Below are positions 8,792 to 20,100 of a stretch of DNA of 64,000 bases, one piece after another (within the stretch, counting starts at the first letter, position 1; the number at the start of each line of letters is the position of its first letter). A program made the translations under genes and the position numbers. The stretch comes from Paenibacillaceae bacterium (GTDB lineage: Bacteria > Bacillota > Bacilli > Paenibacillales > NBRC-103111): positions 124,001-188,000 of the forward strand of contig JAQSYI010000002.1 in NCBI GenBank assembly GCA_029256185.1, written 5' to 3'. A model generated the notes under the pieces. The model made no database searches. It saw only the letters and a program-made list of their open reading frames with translations, and was not told the origin of the DNA.

Positions 8792-9848
8792 ATTTCAATT
8801 CACGCATTCCATACGGAATGCGACCCTTCAGAAGAAATCGGAGCCGCCGTTACTAAAAATTTCAATCCACGCATTCCATACGGAATGCGACCGTTCCGAA
8901 GCGGTACCGTTCCAAAACATTGGAATTTCAATCCACGCATTCCATACGGAATGCGACTGTCTCCTCAGCTGCTATCCGGCACTTCAGCAGGGCATTTCAA
9001 TCCACGCATTCCATACGGAATGCGACAACACCTTTTTGAGTTTCCGCACAAGGAAGAACACATTTCAATCCACGCATTCCATACGGAATGCGACAGCGGA
9101 TCAAAGTAGGGGATAGCCCCCTTAAGAGGATTTCAATCCACGCATTCCATACGGAATGCGACCCGGCACATCCAGCAATACCAAGACCCCGGCGATAAAT
9201 TTCAATCCACGCATTCCATACGGAATGCGACATTCCGCCAGAAGATAAAATTCCGCTGCATGTTCAGATTTCAATCCACGCATTCCATACGGAATGCGAC
9301 CAGCTCATCGATAATGACCAGTTTATGGAGATAACTATTTCAATCCACGCATTCCATACGGAATGCGACTGTAATGGTGAATCTGTATGTTAAGATTGGG
9401 GGAGAATTTCAATCCACGCATTCCATACGGAATGCGACAACGAGGATGAAGACTATGAAAAGCTGTTGGCAGAATTTCAATCCACGCATTCCATACGGAA
9501 TGCGACGATGACGGGTTTCGGATAAAACTTGGACGGCAATGATTTCAATCCACGCATTCCATACGGAATGCGACCTTGTATCCCCCGGTCAGAGGTTGTT
9601 ACTAACGATATTTCAATCCACGCATTCCATACGGAATGCGACTCTGTGTATAACCTTCTGCCGCTTTCATCCTTGCCATTTCAATCCACGCATTCCATAC
9701 GGAATGCGACTCGCTCAAGTCAGGTATACCCGGTACTAAGGAACATATTTCAATCCACGCATTCCATACGGAATGCGACGCGATTAACGACGTAAAGTAC
9801 GGATGGGGGTTGTTCATTTCAATCCACGCATTCCATACGGAATGCGAC
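8792..9848 (-). CRISPR. CRISPR array 1, type I-C-like repeats, 16 repeats/15 spacers
   Basis: Sixteen copies of a 33-nt repeat separated by spacers of about 33-37 nt. In crRNA orientation (minus strand) the repeat starts GTCGCATTCC and ends GGATTGAAAT, with a perfect stem GCATTCC/GGAATGC around GTAT. The lowest-coordinate repeat (8792) carries a changed base, as expected at the leader-distal end, and the leader is at the high-coordinate end. Repeat form and length match the subtype I-C group. No cas genes adjoin the array. Several open frames cross it only because the unit lacks stops; they are not genes. Confidence 0.98.
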
Positions 9849-10029
9849 AGCAAAAGTGTGCATCATTCATAGGCTATAGAGATGAATAATGGGGATTTAT
9901 CTTTTTCCAATATAAAGAAAGTATAGCACAGATCTTGACATCTACGAAAATAAATAATATTCAGCATAATTCGACAATATTCGAGGTGCGAAAAAGCCGG
10001 GGATTTTATGGGAGCTTCACATTCGCACC
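9849..10029 (-). promoter_or_regulatory. CRISPR leader 1
   Basis: The leader of array 1, read on the minus strand. Next to the last repeat is an imperfect inverted repeat (CATCATTCAT ... ATGAATAATG), then the extended -10 TGCTATACT, an AT-rich stretch, and the GGTGCGAA/TTCGCACC inverted repeat at its outer end. It shares most positions with the other leaders. The rest of the interval to 10190 shows no supported gene. Confidence 0.8.
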
Positions 10030-10190
10030 AGTAAGCGGGGGACTACAATAGCTTTTACTTCCATGAATCCATTACCTCTATTCGTCCATATAAATTACTG
10101 CAAAAAGGCACGCACCCCCAACGGTCGTGACTGGCCCTGCTTTGGCTTTTCGCCCCAGTCTTTCGCATTGATTTTCCATTTTCCTGTCTT

Positions 10191-10232
10191 AAAAAGATAG
10201 GGCAACATGGCAATCATTTCGCCATGTTGCCC
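10191..10232 (-). terminator. Rho-independent terminator of the sugar ABC transporter operon
   Basis: A perfect 12-bp stem (GGGCAACATGGC with its complement) around a 9-nt loop. On the minus strand it is followed by TATCTTTTT. It lies 120 nt past the stop codon of the solute-binding lipoprotein gene. Confidence 0.88.
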
Positions 10233-10351
10233 CTGTCCCTCGTTATAACTTTCATCCTTGCACAATAAGCTTTTCACCGATTGTTATCCAAATGGAAATA
10301 GGTGCATCCCTGGATCATCTATACCTTATGAAACAGCTGCAATACCATCTA

Positions 10352-11971
10352 TTATTGGGTCTGGTATCTGTCCAGCGCTGCCTGATAGACGGCTATATAA
10401 TCCTTCAAGCCCATATCATTGAGCTTTTTGAGATAGCCGTCCCATTCGTTTTCGATCCCGCCGCTCATGATCCATTTGGCGTACATGCTATTGATATACG
10501 TATTGAGATCATTGCCGATAGTGGCAATCTTCTGCGATTCTTCCTTGCTGAAGAATACGTTGGGGAATTTGGCGGCCAGGTATTGGGTGTACAGCTTATC
10601 GAAGCCTTGCTTCTCCACCATATGGGCAGGAACGTCCAGCAGCCGCTGGGAATTGCTCTTGGTCATAAAATTCATTTTGGAGGAGGTGGTAGGCGAATTC
10701 AGGCTTTCATCGGGATTATTCCAATCCAGCGCCCGCAAAATCTTGATTTTGTTGTCGGCGGTTTTCTCGATGGTATCCCCCATCCGAAAAGAAAAAGTCA
10801 GCATCATGCCGTTGTCGTCCGCCAACAGGTTGTCGGCCCATCTCATCAGCAGCTCCGGATTTTTGGCATTCTTGGTGATGGAAAAAGATCCCCGTGCCGT
10901 TAAGCCTGTCGTATTTCTCGGCCATGCCTGATCGCCCTTCGGTCCTTTGAGAGGGGGGACTACCACATAGTCGTTGGTTTCCTCCGGATTATTGGCCCAT
11001 GCCGAGCTGCGCCAGCCTTGGAACGCGCCGACGATCCGCGGCACCGTTTTTTGCTTGGAGGTCAGCACCTTGCTGTCCTGGGTGAAGGCTTCATTATCGA
11101 TTAGCCCCTGGGATTGAAGCTTGCGGAAATACTGAATGGCCTCCTTGAACTGGGGCTGGGACGCCGTGTGGACGGCCTTGCCGTTCACCAGCGCCATGTG
11201 GGTATTATAATCGTCGACCAGTCCGAATGAGCCGAACATCTGCGAGAAATATCCCCAAGTCGACCCGGTGGTCAGCGGAATCTCATCGGCCTTGCCGTTG
11301 CCGTTGGGGTCCTTTTGCTTGAAGGCCAGCAGCACTTGCTCGAATTCCTCCGTGGTTGTCGGCACCTTCATACCCAGTTGATCCAGCCATTTTTTGTTGA
11401 TAAAAAGAGGAAAGGCGGCATCCGGCACAAGACCGTCATCAAAGGATGGGATAGCGTAGATATGCCCGTCGGGAGCAGTCAATTCCTTCTTCAGCTCCGG
11501 ATATTCCTTGAATGCCTTGTTCAAATTCGGCGCATACTTCTCAATCAGCCCTTCCAGAGGAATCAATTGCCCCTGGGAGCCATAGTTCAGCAGCTCGATA
11601 TCGGTAAGGCTGGCGTGGCCGAGAATGGCGGCCGGAAGATCATTGCTGGCAAACATCAGGCTCTTTTTTTCTTTCCATTGGCTGACATTGATATCCTGGA
11701 ATTCTACATGCACATTGGTTTCCTTTTCGAGATTCTGCCAGAAGCGGATATCCTTGTTGGGCGGTTTGCCGTCGTCAATAACCGTGACCAATTTGATGCT
11801 TTGCAGCTCCTTGGACAGCGGCAGCCCCGTTTCCGGTACACTGTTGTCGGCGCTTGCGGATGCAGCCGGGCTTTTCCCCGCTTCACTGCCGCTGTTGTCG
11901 CTGCAAGCGCTTAAGATCAAAGCGGAAGCCAGCGTCGCCAGGCCGGCGCGCAATAAGATGGTTGTTTTCAT
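10352..11971 (-). CDS. Extracellular solute-binding lipoprotein, LipO-type (sugar/oligosaccharide ABC importer)
   Basis: A 539-residue lipoprotein with a signal peptide and lipobox LSAC (Cys22), followed by a Ser/Ala-rich linker. The mature part is a family-1-like extracellular solute-binding protein, including the KDPNGNGKADEIPLTTG segment common in the large Paenibacillus LipO-type binders. It is the third gene of the operon LplB-like, LplC-like, binder, with an AAGGAGGG site before the ATG. No ATPase gene is present; such importers usually share an MsmX-type ATPase. Its place beside a surface lyase and GH88 suggests an unsaturated uronic-acid oligosaccharide as ligand (inference). Confidence 0.93.
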   Translation of the reverse strand: MKTTILLRAGLATLASALILSACSDNSGSEAGKSPAASASADNSVPETGLPLSKELQSIKLVTVIDDGKPPNKDIRFWQNLEKETNVHVEFQDINVSQWKEKKSLMFASNDLPAAILGHASLTDIELLNYGSQGQLIPLEGLIEKYAPNLNKAFKEYPELKKELTAPDGHIYAIPSFDDGLVPDAAFPLFINKKWLDQLGMKVPTTTEEFEQVLLAFKQKDPNGNGKADEIPLTTGSTWGYFSQMFGSFGLVDDYNTHMALVNGKAVHTASQPQFKEAIQYFRKLQSQGLIDNEAFTQDSKVLTSKQKTVPRIVGAFQGWRSSAWANNPEETNDYVVVPPLKGPKGDQAWPRNTTGLTARGSFSITKNAKNPELLMRWADNLLADDNGMMLTFSFRMGDTIEKTADNKIKILRALDWNNPDESLNSPTTSSKMNFMTKSNSQRLLDVPAHMVEKQGFDKLYTQYLAAKFPNVFFSKEESQKIATIGNDLNTYINSMYAKWIMSGGIENEWDGYLKKLNDMGLKDYIAVYQAALDRYQTQ

Positions 11972-12055
11972 TGATGACCCTCCTTAAATGTCTGAAATGA
12001 TATATGCTCAAGGATAACATCCCTGCAGCCGAAAGCTAATCTTAACCGGAGCCGT

Positions 12056-12943
12056 TCACGCCTTGACCGAGCCGATCATGACCCCTTTGACGAAGTACTT
12101 CTGCAAGAAGGGATAGACGGCCAGAATCGGCAGACTGGTGACGATAATGAGCGCATACTGAATTTGCTCCACCATCATTTGCTTGCGGGCTGCATCCTCG
12201 GCGTCCAGCAGGTCGGTCTGAATCGTGCTCTGGATCAAAATCCCCCGCAGAACCAGTTGAAGTGAAAATAAATTTTTATCATTTAAATAAATCAGCGGGG
12301 TAAAAAAATCATTCCAGTGGCCCACTCCGTAATACAGGAGCAGCACGGCAATAATGGAGCTGGACAGCGGCAGGATAATCTTAAAAAAGTAGGTGAAATG
12401 ATCACATCCGTCCATTTGCGCCGCCTCGTACAGCTCTTCCGGAATGGAGGATTGAAGGAATGTCCTGGCAATAATCACATTGAAAACATTGACTGCGCCC
12501 AGGATGATCATGGCCAGCCAGGTATTGTAAAGACCGAGGCCCTTGACCACCAGAAAGGTGGGAATCAGTCCGCCGCCGAAAAACATGGGAATAAGGATAA
12601 AGATCATCAGCGCCTTCTTCCCCAGAAAGGACTTGCGTGACAGCGTATAGGCAATGCCCATGGTCACCGCCACATTCAGCACGGTTCCAAGCACGGTGTA
12701 CAAGATGGTATTGCGGAAGCCGATCCACACATCCGCATACTGGAACACCTTTTGATATCCCAGTATCATCCAGCCCTTTGGCCAAAAGACCATCGAACCG
12801 TTGTTGACGTAGGTGGGATTGGAAAAGGAAGCGATAACGACAAAATAAAGCGGATACAATACCGCCAGCAGAACAGCGGTAAGGATGGTGTAATTGATCC
12901 ATTCAAAGATGCGGTCGCTTCTTGAGAGCTTGATTCCGTTCAT
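12056..12943 (-). CDS. Carbohydrate ABC transporter permease, LplC/YtcP type
   Basis: A 295-residue permease with six predicted membrane segments. The cytoplasmic EAA loop is ELYEAAQMDGCDHFTYFFKIILP, and the C-terminus is the typical LPILAVYPFLQKYFVKGVMIGSVKA of the LplC group. The ATG at 12943 has a GGGAGG site. It is the second gene of the operon, 23 nt after the LplB-like gene, and would form the inner-membrane heterodimer with that product. Confidence 0.95.
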   Translation of the reverse strand: MNGIKLSRSDRIFEWINYTILTAVLLAVLYPLYFVVIASFSNPTYVNNGSMVFWPKGWMILGYQKVFQYADVWIGFRNTILYTVLGTVLNVAVTMGIAYTLSRKSFLGKKALMIFILIPMFFGGGLIPTFLVVKGLGLYNTWLAMIILGAVNVFNVIIARTFLQSSIPEELYEAAQMDGCDHFTYFFKIILPLSSSIIAVLLLYYGVGHWNDFFTPLIYLNDKNLFSLQLVLRGILIQSTIQTDLLDAEDAARKQMMVEQIQYALIIVTSLPILAVYPFLQKYFVKGVMIGSVKA

Positions 12944-12965
12944 AGCCAGTTCCTCCCTTATCTCT

Positions 12966-13937
12966 CTACCAAAGACTTGTGTCCGAAGCGCGCCGGGCCA
13001 CCTGATTGACCGTAATCAGCAGCACCAGATTGATAACGGTATTGAACAGGTTAATGGCTGCGGAATAGCTGTAGTCCGTGTTGATCAAGCCCACCTTGTA
13101 GACATAGGTGCTGATGATTTCCTGGGACGCGGCAGTAAGAGGCGTCTGCATCAGAAAGACCTTCTGAAAGCCCACATCCATAATATGGCCTACATTCAGA
13201 ATCAGCAGAATCACAGCGGTGGGCATGATGCTTGGAATGTCAATCTTCAGAATTTGCTGCCACTTGCTGGCCCCGTCCACCCTTGCCGCTTCATACAGCT
13301 CCGGATTGATGGAAGCCAGTGCTGCCAGGTAAATAATGCTGCCCCAGCCCGTATTTTGCCAGACGCCCGAGAGGACGTATATGGTTTTGAAATAAGCGGG
13401 ATCTCCCATAAACAGGACAGGCTCATGCCCGAAGAAGGTCAGCAGGTGATTAACAAAGCCGGTCCGGGGAGACAGAAAAATAAAAATCATGCTGATCATC
13501 ACGACAATGGAGATAAAATGGGGCGCATACGTAACCGTTTGCACCAATGACTTGAAGCGTTTGTTCCGGGTCTGATTCAGCAAAAGCGCAAGCATAATGG
13601 GAATGGGAAATCCTACCGCCAGCTGATACAAGCTTAAACCGATGGTGTTGCGGAGAATCGGCCCAAACTGATAAGAGTGGAAGAATCGCCGGAAATGCTC
13701 GAATCCCGCCCAATCACTTCCCCAAATCCCCTGAACGGCATTGAATTTCTTGAAGGCAATCAGAATGCCGTAGATCGGAACATAATTAAAAATAAACAAA
13801 TAAGCGATTGCCGGAAGGGCCAGCAGGTATAATTGGTAATCCCGGATAAGCCGGATGGCGAGCCCTTTCTTTATTGCCGGAATACTCGAAGGGACCTTGT
13901 CTCCGGGCACATATCCGGTATCCGCCAGTTGCTTCAT
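12966..13937 (-). CDS. Carbohydrate ABC transporter permease, LplB type
   Basis: A 323-residue permease with six predicted membrane segments. It has the LplB-group N-terminal segment YQLYLLALPAIAYLFIFNYV and an EAA loop ELYEAARVDGASKWQQILKI. The ATG at 13937 follows GAGGGAGTGAGG; the frame extends upstream to 14006 without a comparable site. It is the promoter-proximal gene of the transporter operon. Its upstream region shares a long element with the region upstream of the GH88 gene. Confidence 0.94.
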   Translation of the reverse strand: MKQLADTGYVPGDKVPSSIPAIKKGLAIRLIRDYQLYLLALPAIAYLFIFNYVPIYGILIAFKKFNAVQGIWGSDWAGFEHFRRFFHSYQFGPILRNTIGLSLYQLAVGFPIPIMLALLLNQTRNKRFKSLVQTVTYAPHFISIVVMISMIFIFLSPRTGFVNHLLTFFGHEPVLFMGDPAYFKTIYVLSGVWQNTGWGSIIYLAALASINPELYEAARVDGASKWQQILKIDIPSIMPTAVILLILNVGHIMDVGFQKVFLMQTPLTAASQEIISTYVYKVGLINTDYSYSAAINLFNTVINLVLLITVNQVARRASDTSLW

Positions 13938-14081
13938 ATCCTCACTCCCTCGCAAGATGTGTATACAATTCGACAATACAAAAGGGAAGGACATTTGTAT
14001 ATTCACACTTTATTTACTGTTTGCATCCTATCAGGATTTCGCTGCGGCGCCGCACCCGGAGGTCTTCCGCGCGCCGCAGGC

Positions 14082-14117
14082 GATCAACTGCAAACGGGAG
14101 ATCAATTGCATATTGCC
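14082..14117 (-). promoter_or_regulatory. Shared operator-like element upstream of the LplB-like gene
   Basis: A direct repeat GATCAACTGCA ... GATCAATTGCA (18-nt period), followed by TATTGCC. The same block, with a degenerate second half, lies at 22356-22391 upstream of the GH88 gene at a comparable distance from the start. Both regions also share a TGTATATT(C/T)ACACTTTAT block nearer the gene, probably the promoter. Paired direct repeats are typical of AraC-family binding sites. The regulator is inferred, not shown. Confidence 0.6.
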
Positions 14118-14157
14118 AATTGCGGCGTTCCATATTTGCCGTGAATCCGCGCAACTG

Positions 14158-17100
14158 TTATTCGGGCAGGACGTTCATCAGTCTGAGCAGCACGGTCATG
14201 GCTTCCGCCCGGGTAGTATTGTTCTTCGGGGCAAACAAATCCTGCTCCTGCCCCTCGATTAGCCCCAATAACTGTGCCTGCCGTACCGCATCGGCAGCCC
14301 ACGGCGAAACCCCGGAGCCGTCGCGGAACTGTCCGCGGCTGCGGCTGCTTGCTTCGCCGCCGGCCGCGTCATATGCTCTCATGATCATGACCGCCCATTC
14401 CTCCCGGGTGACGGCCTCCTCCGGGCGGAAGCGCCCGCCGTCTCCCCGGATCAGACCGGCCTGGGCGGCGGCTCCGATCTCCTGGGCATACCACTTGCCG
14501 ACGGGCACATCCGCAAATTCGGCATCGCCTGCCTTCAGCTTCAGGAGTCGGGCGAGCAGCGCCGCTGCCTCGGCTCGGGTTAATGCCTTCTCCGGTGCAA
14601 ACCGGCCGTCATCCATACCTTGGGCCAGCTGCCGGGCTGCCATAATTTCAATGGTGCGCTTGGCCCAATGGCCGGCGATGTCGGCATAAGTAGCCGTCGA
14701 TTCCGCTACCAGAAAGGCGCTGCAATCGGAAGAGGCCCATTTCAACACATCCCCTTCCATTCGGCCTCCGACATAGCTCCAGCCCCCGACCGCCGTTTGT
14801 CCGTAGACAACAAGCAGATCCCTGTCCAGCGAAGCGCTTATTGCCGCGCCGATGTGCAGCGTTGCTGCCGTCTGCAAGGGTTTGCCGGTGCCATCCTGCA
14901 ACTGCAGGCTGTACAGTTGGTAGCCCCGCGTACGGACAGGCAGGCCGGCTGCAGGAGCCGGCGCAACAAGCACCGCAGCCTCAACGCCTTGGCTTGCTTC
15001 CACCCCATCCAACGGAATGGTCCATTCTGCGCCTGCCGTCCGGAGAACAAGCGGTTTCCCGCTTGCCTGAATGTGCCCAGCCGCCTCTTTCGTCAGGGCG
15101 ACGCCTGCCAAACGCTTGCCGCCCTGGCGGCCGCCATCCAGATCGACGATCATTCCACCGTCAGCCTGCAATGCTCTCTCTGCCCACGCCAGATCCAGCT
15201 TCAGCGTATCCTGTGCCTGCTTCCCGGACTCCGATGCGGAGTCCGGTGTGAGGTCCGCCGTCGGCGTATCCGGTGTATCTGGCGTATCCGGTGTATCTGG
15301 TGTATCCGGCGTATCCGGTGTATCCGGTGTATCTGATGTATCCGGTGTATCCGGTGTATCCGGTGTATCCGGTGTATCCGGTGTATCCGGTGTATCCGGT
15401 GTATCCGGTGTATCCGGTGTATCCGGTGTATCCGGTGTATCTGGTGTATCTGGTGTATCTGGTGTATCCGGTTTATCCGGTTTATCCGGTGTATCCGGCG
15501 TGCCCGGCTCCGGGTCCGGCGGCAGGATATCGGAGCCGAAAAGCTTGACCTCCGTTATGCTCGTATACTGACTAATGGTATTGCCGTAGCCGAAAATACG
15601 GACATATCTCGCCAAGGCGCCCCCCAGCTCCGTATATTCATAATCCAGCGTTTCGCCTGTGCTTGCTGTCCTGACCAGCGTCTCCCAATTCTCGCCGTCT
15701 TCGGACACCTCCACATCATAGATAGTCTTGCGGGCGTTGCCGCTTAAGAAGGCAATGGCAATGCCGTCAACCTGCTTCATCCCGCCCAGATCAAACCTGA
15801 TCCAATCGCCGGCGATACCCGTCCAGCGGGACTCCCCGGCTAGATTGCCGTCAAGGGTATTTTCCGGCACATAATTCTGATCGTGGTTATTGGCCGTCAC
15901 CGCCATTACCGGCAGTTCGGTCTTGTCCATCGGCAGACCAATCGCCTGTGAAATGGTGAAATTCAGGCGGTATTCATTCGCCAGCTTGCCGGGAGTCTCC
16001 ACGCGAATAACCGCTGCGCCGGGAAGAGAGACAGGCGGCGTCACCTGCACCACGGCTCCGGCATCCTCTCCCGCTGCCGTTATCCCGGGTATGGACGCTC
16101 CCTGGGGCAGGCTGATTTCGTATAAGCGTTTGCTGCTTTGGAAGCCGCCCAGCAGCTCGCCATCTACCCATATGCCTGCCAGTGCAGACATGGTTTGCGT
16201 GGGGATGGCCCATTGCGCTATCGGCACCACCGGCAGCAGCTCCGCCGCCGGCTCCTGTCCCGGCATGAGCGGAATCATCCGGACGGCGATGGTCTCCTCA
16301 AGAGCTGCAGGCAAATGAATGCCGATTACGGAATAGGCGCTGTTGGACGCTTGTCCCGGCGGGTTCGGCGACGACGGCAGCGGCTCCGAGGGCGCGGTAT
16401 AGAATACCGCTGCCGAAGGCGATTGCAGCTTCAGTTGCAAGCTGCGGTCGATCATGCGCAGGGTTGCCGTTTTGCCGTCCGGCGACAGCTCCACCCGCGC
16501 CTGCGTATGAATCTGCCACCGCACCTCCGAGCGGGTTTTGTTCTTGATCTCGTCTTGAACCAGCAGCTCCCGGCGGCCATTGTCCAGCCGAAAGCCCCTT
16601 CTGACCGACACCGCATCCTTCTTGTAAGCGGGGGTCATGTCCATCACAGCCCAAGCCTCGGCCTCACCGGAATAGACGCTTTGCACCGCTGCCTTGGCCA
16701 GCGGGTCCTGGTCCGGTCCCCTGTCCGGGTTGATCAGCAGCGTATTATGCCCCTCCGCCCGCTTGCGGTATAATGCCCAGCGGCCTCCGTCACTGCCATT
16801 ATCCCAATAACCGGGCAGGTTGTAGTTGTCCAGCCCAAGATCGGAAATCCAGCGGTAGCCAAGTGCGTCGAATACAAAAGAACCGATGTCCAGATCACCA
16901 TGGGTCGCCTGATTGTCCCCTGCTTTAAAGGCGACAAAAGCGGCGTTGCTGTCATTCCATGAGCTTCGGAAAGCGGCGGTCTCCACCTGGCCGTAATAGG
17001 CGTCCAGCTGTTGCGAAGGCTGCGCCGAGGCGTAAAGCTCGGGCCGGTACCAAATCATATCCAGCACTCCGTTGGCAACCCGGTCCGCCATTGACTTGTG

Positions 17101-20100
17101 ATACCAGGCATACACCGGATCGTTGTATTTGGCGGCAAACCAGAGCAGCGCCGGCGAATGAATATAGGCCGGATTGGCATCGGCAAAGTTGAAGGAAGCG
17201 TTGGGTCCTGTCATATGCATGGGGAAGCCCGCCGTCTCTCTCATGCCGGGCATGCCCGTAAAGCCCAGATCACTGCCAAGCACATTCTCAAGAGAACTGA
17301 GGAAATAAACAAGGTACGAGGTGCCGTAATCCCAGTAGGTCGGCCCTTCATTCCATGCGCCGTCGGGACCGTATTCCTCCACCATCAAGGGCAGCAAGCG
17401 AACGCCGTGGGCAAGAATTTCGGCAACCAGGCCGGATAACGCCGGATCATCCCCGGCAATCGCCAGCGCCCCCATGCCCAGACCGCCGTTCATCACGGAA
17501 TTGGCGTTTGTCGTACTTTGCGCCCATTCCAGATTATTGCGGTAATAGGGCAGCGCGGGCTGGAGCCCCTTCTCGACGATGGTCTGACGCAGGGCGGTCC
17601 GCCGCTCGGGCGTCCAATAGTCGTACAGCCAGTCATACCCGATGGCTGCAGCCGCTGTCATCTCGGCCGTGTCAAAGAAGTGCGACGGATTCCAGTCCGG
17701 AAAGGCCGACACGGCTTCCAGCTCTGCCCAAGCCCGTTCGGCATAACGCATGTCGCCGGTCAACCGATACGTCATGGCAAGAGTCTCCACACGGTCCAGC
17801 ACACGGCGGCTTACCTCCAGCAGCCTCATGCCGTCCGGCTTTTCATAGATGGAGGGAGGCAGCTCCAGGATTTGGTCCGCGTTGGCCTTCGCCTTGGCAA
17901 ACCAAGCCGTTATATACGGATCTGATGCTGTCAACAGGGTGCTGATCCGCTCAAAGCCTCCTGCGCCCGCGATGATCCGCGGCTGCCGCGTTCCCTGGAG
18001 GCTGGCGAGAAGCCCTGCAATGCTGTCGCGGCTCATCACCACCATCAGCTTCTGCTCTGACTCGGCCACGGCGCCATGAACGTCGGTTAGGCGAACCGTA
18101 AAGCGGTCATACCCGATGTAATCGGCAGCGGGTGTGTAGCTCCACTCCGCTCCACTCAACTGAAGGCTTCCGTGGTCGGGCGGCGTGGCAATGCTGTACG
18201 CAACAGTGTCGCCGTCGGGGTCGCTTCCCTGGAAGCTGCCCGTGTATGTGGTGTTGTCCGGCACGGAAATGACCTGCGTCTCCATAACCGGAGGATGGTT
18301 CGCTCTCCCGATATTGACGGTTGCCGCTGCCACGCCGAGTCCCCCGTCCGTACTGGCCGCCACCACCGTAAAGCGGTCTGCTCCGCTGAAACCGGCATCG
18401 GGATAATAGACCCATGCGCCGGTTGCTTCGAGATGAAGCACGCCATTGGCCGGGGCGTCCAGGATGTAATAGACAAGCGGCACACCCTGGCCGTCAGTGG
18501 CGGGCAATATTCCCGTTGCCGCCTGTTCTTCTACAGCGGCTGCCGTGAAGTCCCCGATGTCCAGCATTTTCGGCTGCGAGCCAACGGCCACAATCGCCCG
18601 GGCCGTCAAGCGTCCGTCCGCAGTCCGCGCTTCAATAGCAGCGGAGCCGGCCGATACGCCTGTCACAGCTCCATCCGCTACAGAGGCAACCGTGTCATCG
18701 GAGCTGCTCCAGACCAGGCCCCGCTCCGTGGCGTAAGCCGGTACGAATACCGGATTCAGCCCAAGCGTCCCGTTGATGCCGACAAACCCCAATCTTGGCT
18801 CAAGGCTGATGCTGGCGGGGGGGATGATTTTGTGCATAGTGACATCGTCAAACCACGCCGTCCCCGTACCCAGGCTGAAATAAGCGGCTACTCCGGCCTT
18901 GGCGGCCTCCGGCGGAGCTTGTACGATCCCCTGGACATAAGTCCAATCCCGCGTGCCTCCAATAGCCGATGTGTCCACAAAGTTAATGGCCGTACCATCC
19001 GCTTTGTCGAAATAGATGCGCAGAAACGCGCTCGGCTGCATATTGGCTGTTTTGACCCAGGCGCCGACCCGATAGTACGCTTCGCTCTCAACGGGAACCG
19101 ACTGCGTGGTGGTTGCCCGGGAGGCTGCTTGCGCCGAGATTTTAAGAGATTGGCTGCCCGAATGCGCCGTTTGGGCGTCGACTGTAACCACCGGGGTTCC
19201 GTTGGGAAGCCAAGGATTGCTCCAGTTTAATGCCCGCTTCTGCGACCAGTTGCTGCCGGGAGGCGGGGTATCCGTCTCCTCAAATCCGCCATTTTGCAAT
19301 AAATCAGGATATCCGCTTGCGACATGAACAGTAAGCTCCGCCTCATACTGGCGCAGCAGCTCACTGTCCCACAGCACAACCGAGATAACCGTCTCTCCCA
19401 CAGACAACGCCGTAACCCGGCCCTCTTCGCTTACCGATGCAACCTGGGGGTTGGAGCTGGCCCATTGGGCCTCGGACAGGGAAGCGCCTTCATAACTGGC
19501 GCTCAGTTCAAGCGCTGCGGCTTCACCTGCAACCAGATGGCTGCTGCCGGACACGGCAATCCTTCGCTCCGGAATATACCGCTTCAAGCTCAGCTCATCG
19601 AACCATGCGGTTCCCATCCCCGTATCGAAATAGGCGTTTATATTGGCCTTCACAGCCTCTGCCGGAGCCTGAACCGTAAGCGCCGCCAGCAGCCAATCGC
19701 CGCTTCCGTTCAGCACGGCTGAATCCGCATAGGAAAGCTGCGTTCCCGACTGATCATGAAAATAAATCCGCAAAAATATTTTGTTGGAGATGTTCTCGCG
19801 CTTGACCCAACCCGACAGGCGATAATGCTCTCCTGGAACAATCGCCACTGCCTGGGCGTTGCTGACCGTCGTCTTCGCAGTCTGCTCCGCATGGATGCGC
19901 AAGCTGCGGCTTCCCGCGTGGCTTGCCCCGTAGACGGCGGTCACCACAGAGCTGCCGGAGGCCTTCCAGATGTTCCAGCCCGTTGCCTTGAAGCCGGTCC
20001 AGCCGCCGCTTAGATCACCTGCGCCTGCCAGCGTCTCGAAGCCGCCGTTAACCAGCAGATTGGGCCCTTCTGCCTGAACCTCCATAGCCATCTCCGCACG

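Noticed and set aside
8760..9853. Open frames through array 1 with repeated SIHAFHTECD-like peptides
   Set aside because: They are translations of the 33-nt CRISPR repeats and spacers; similar frames occur on both strands and in arrays 2-4.
10095..10277. A 60-residue minus-strand open frame between leader 1 and the sugar operon
   Set aside because: It contains the terminator hairpin of the sugar operon within its coding span and has no ribosome binding site.
15071..15571. Plus-strand open frames rich in Val-Ser-Gly or Tyr-Pro-Val across the lyase linker
   Set aside because: They are shadows of the 9-bp tandem repeat that encodes the Pro-Asp-Thr linker on the other strand.
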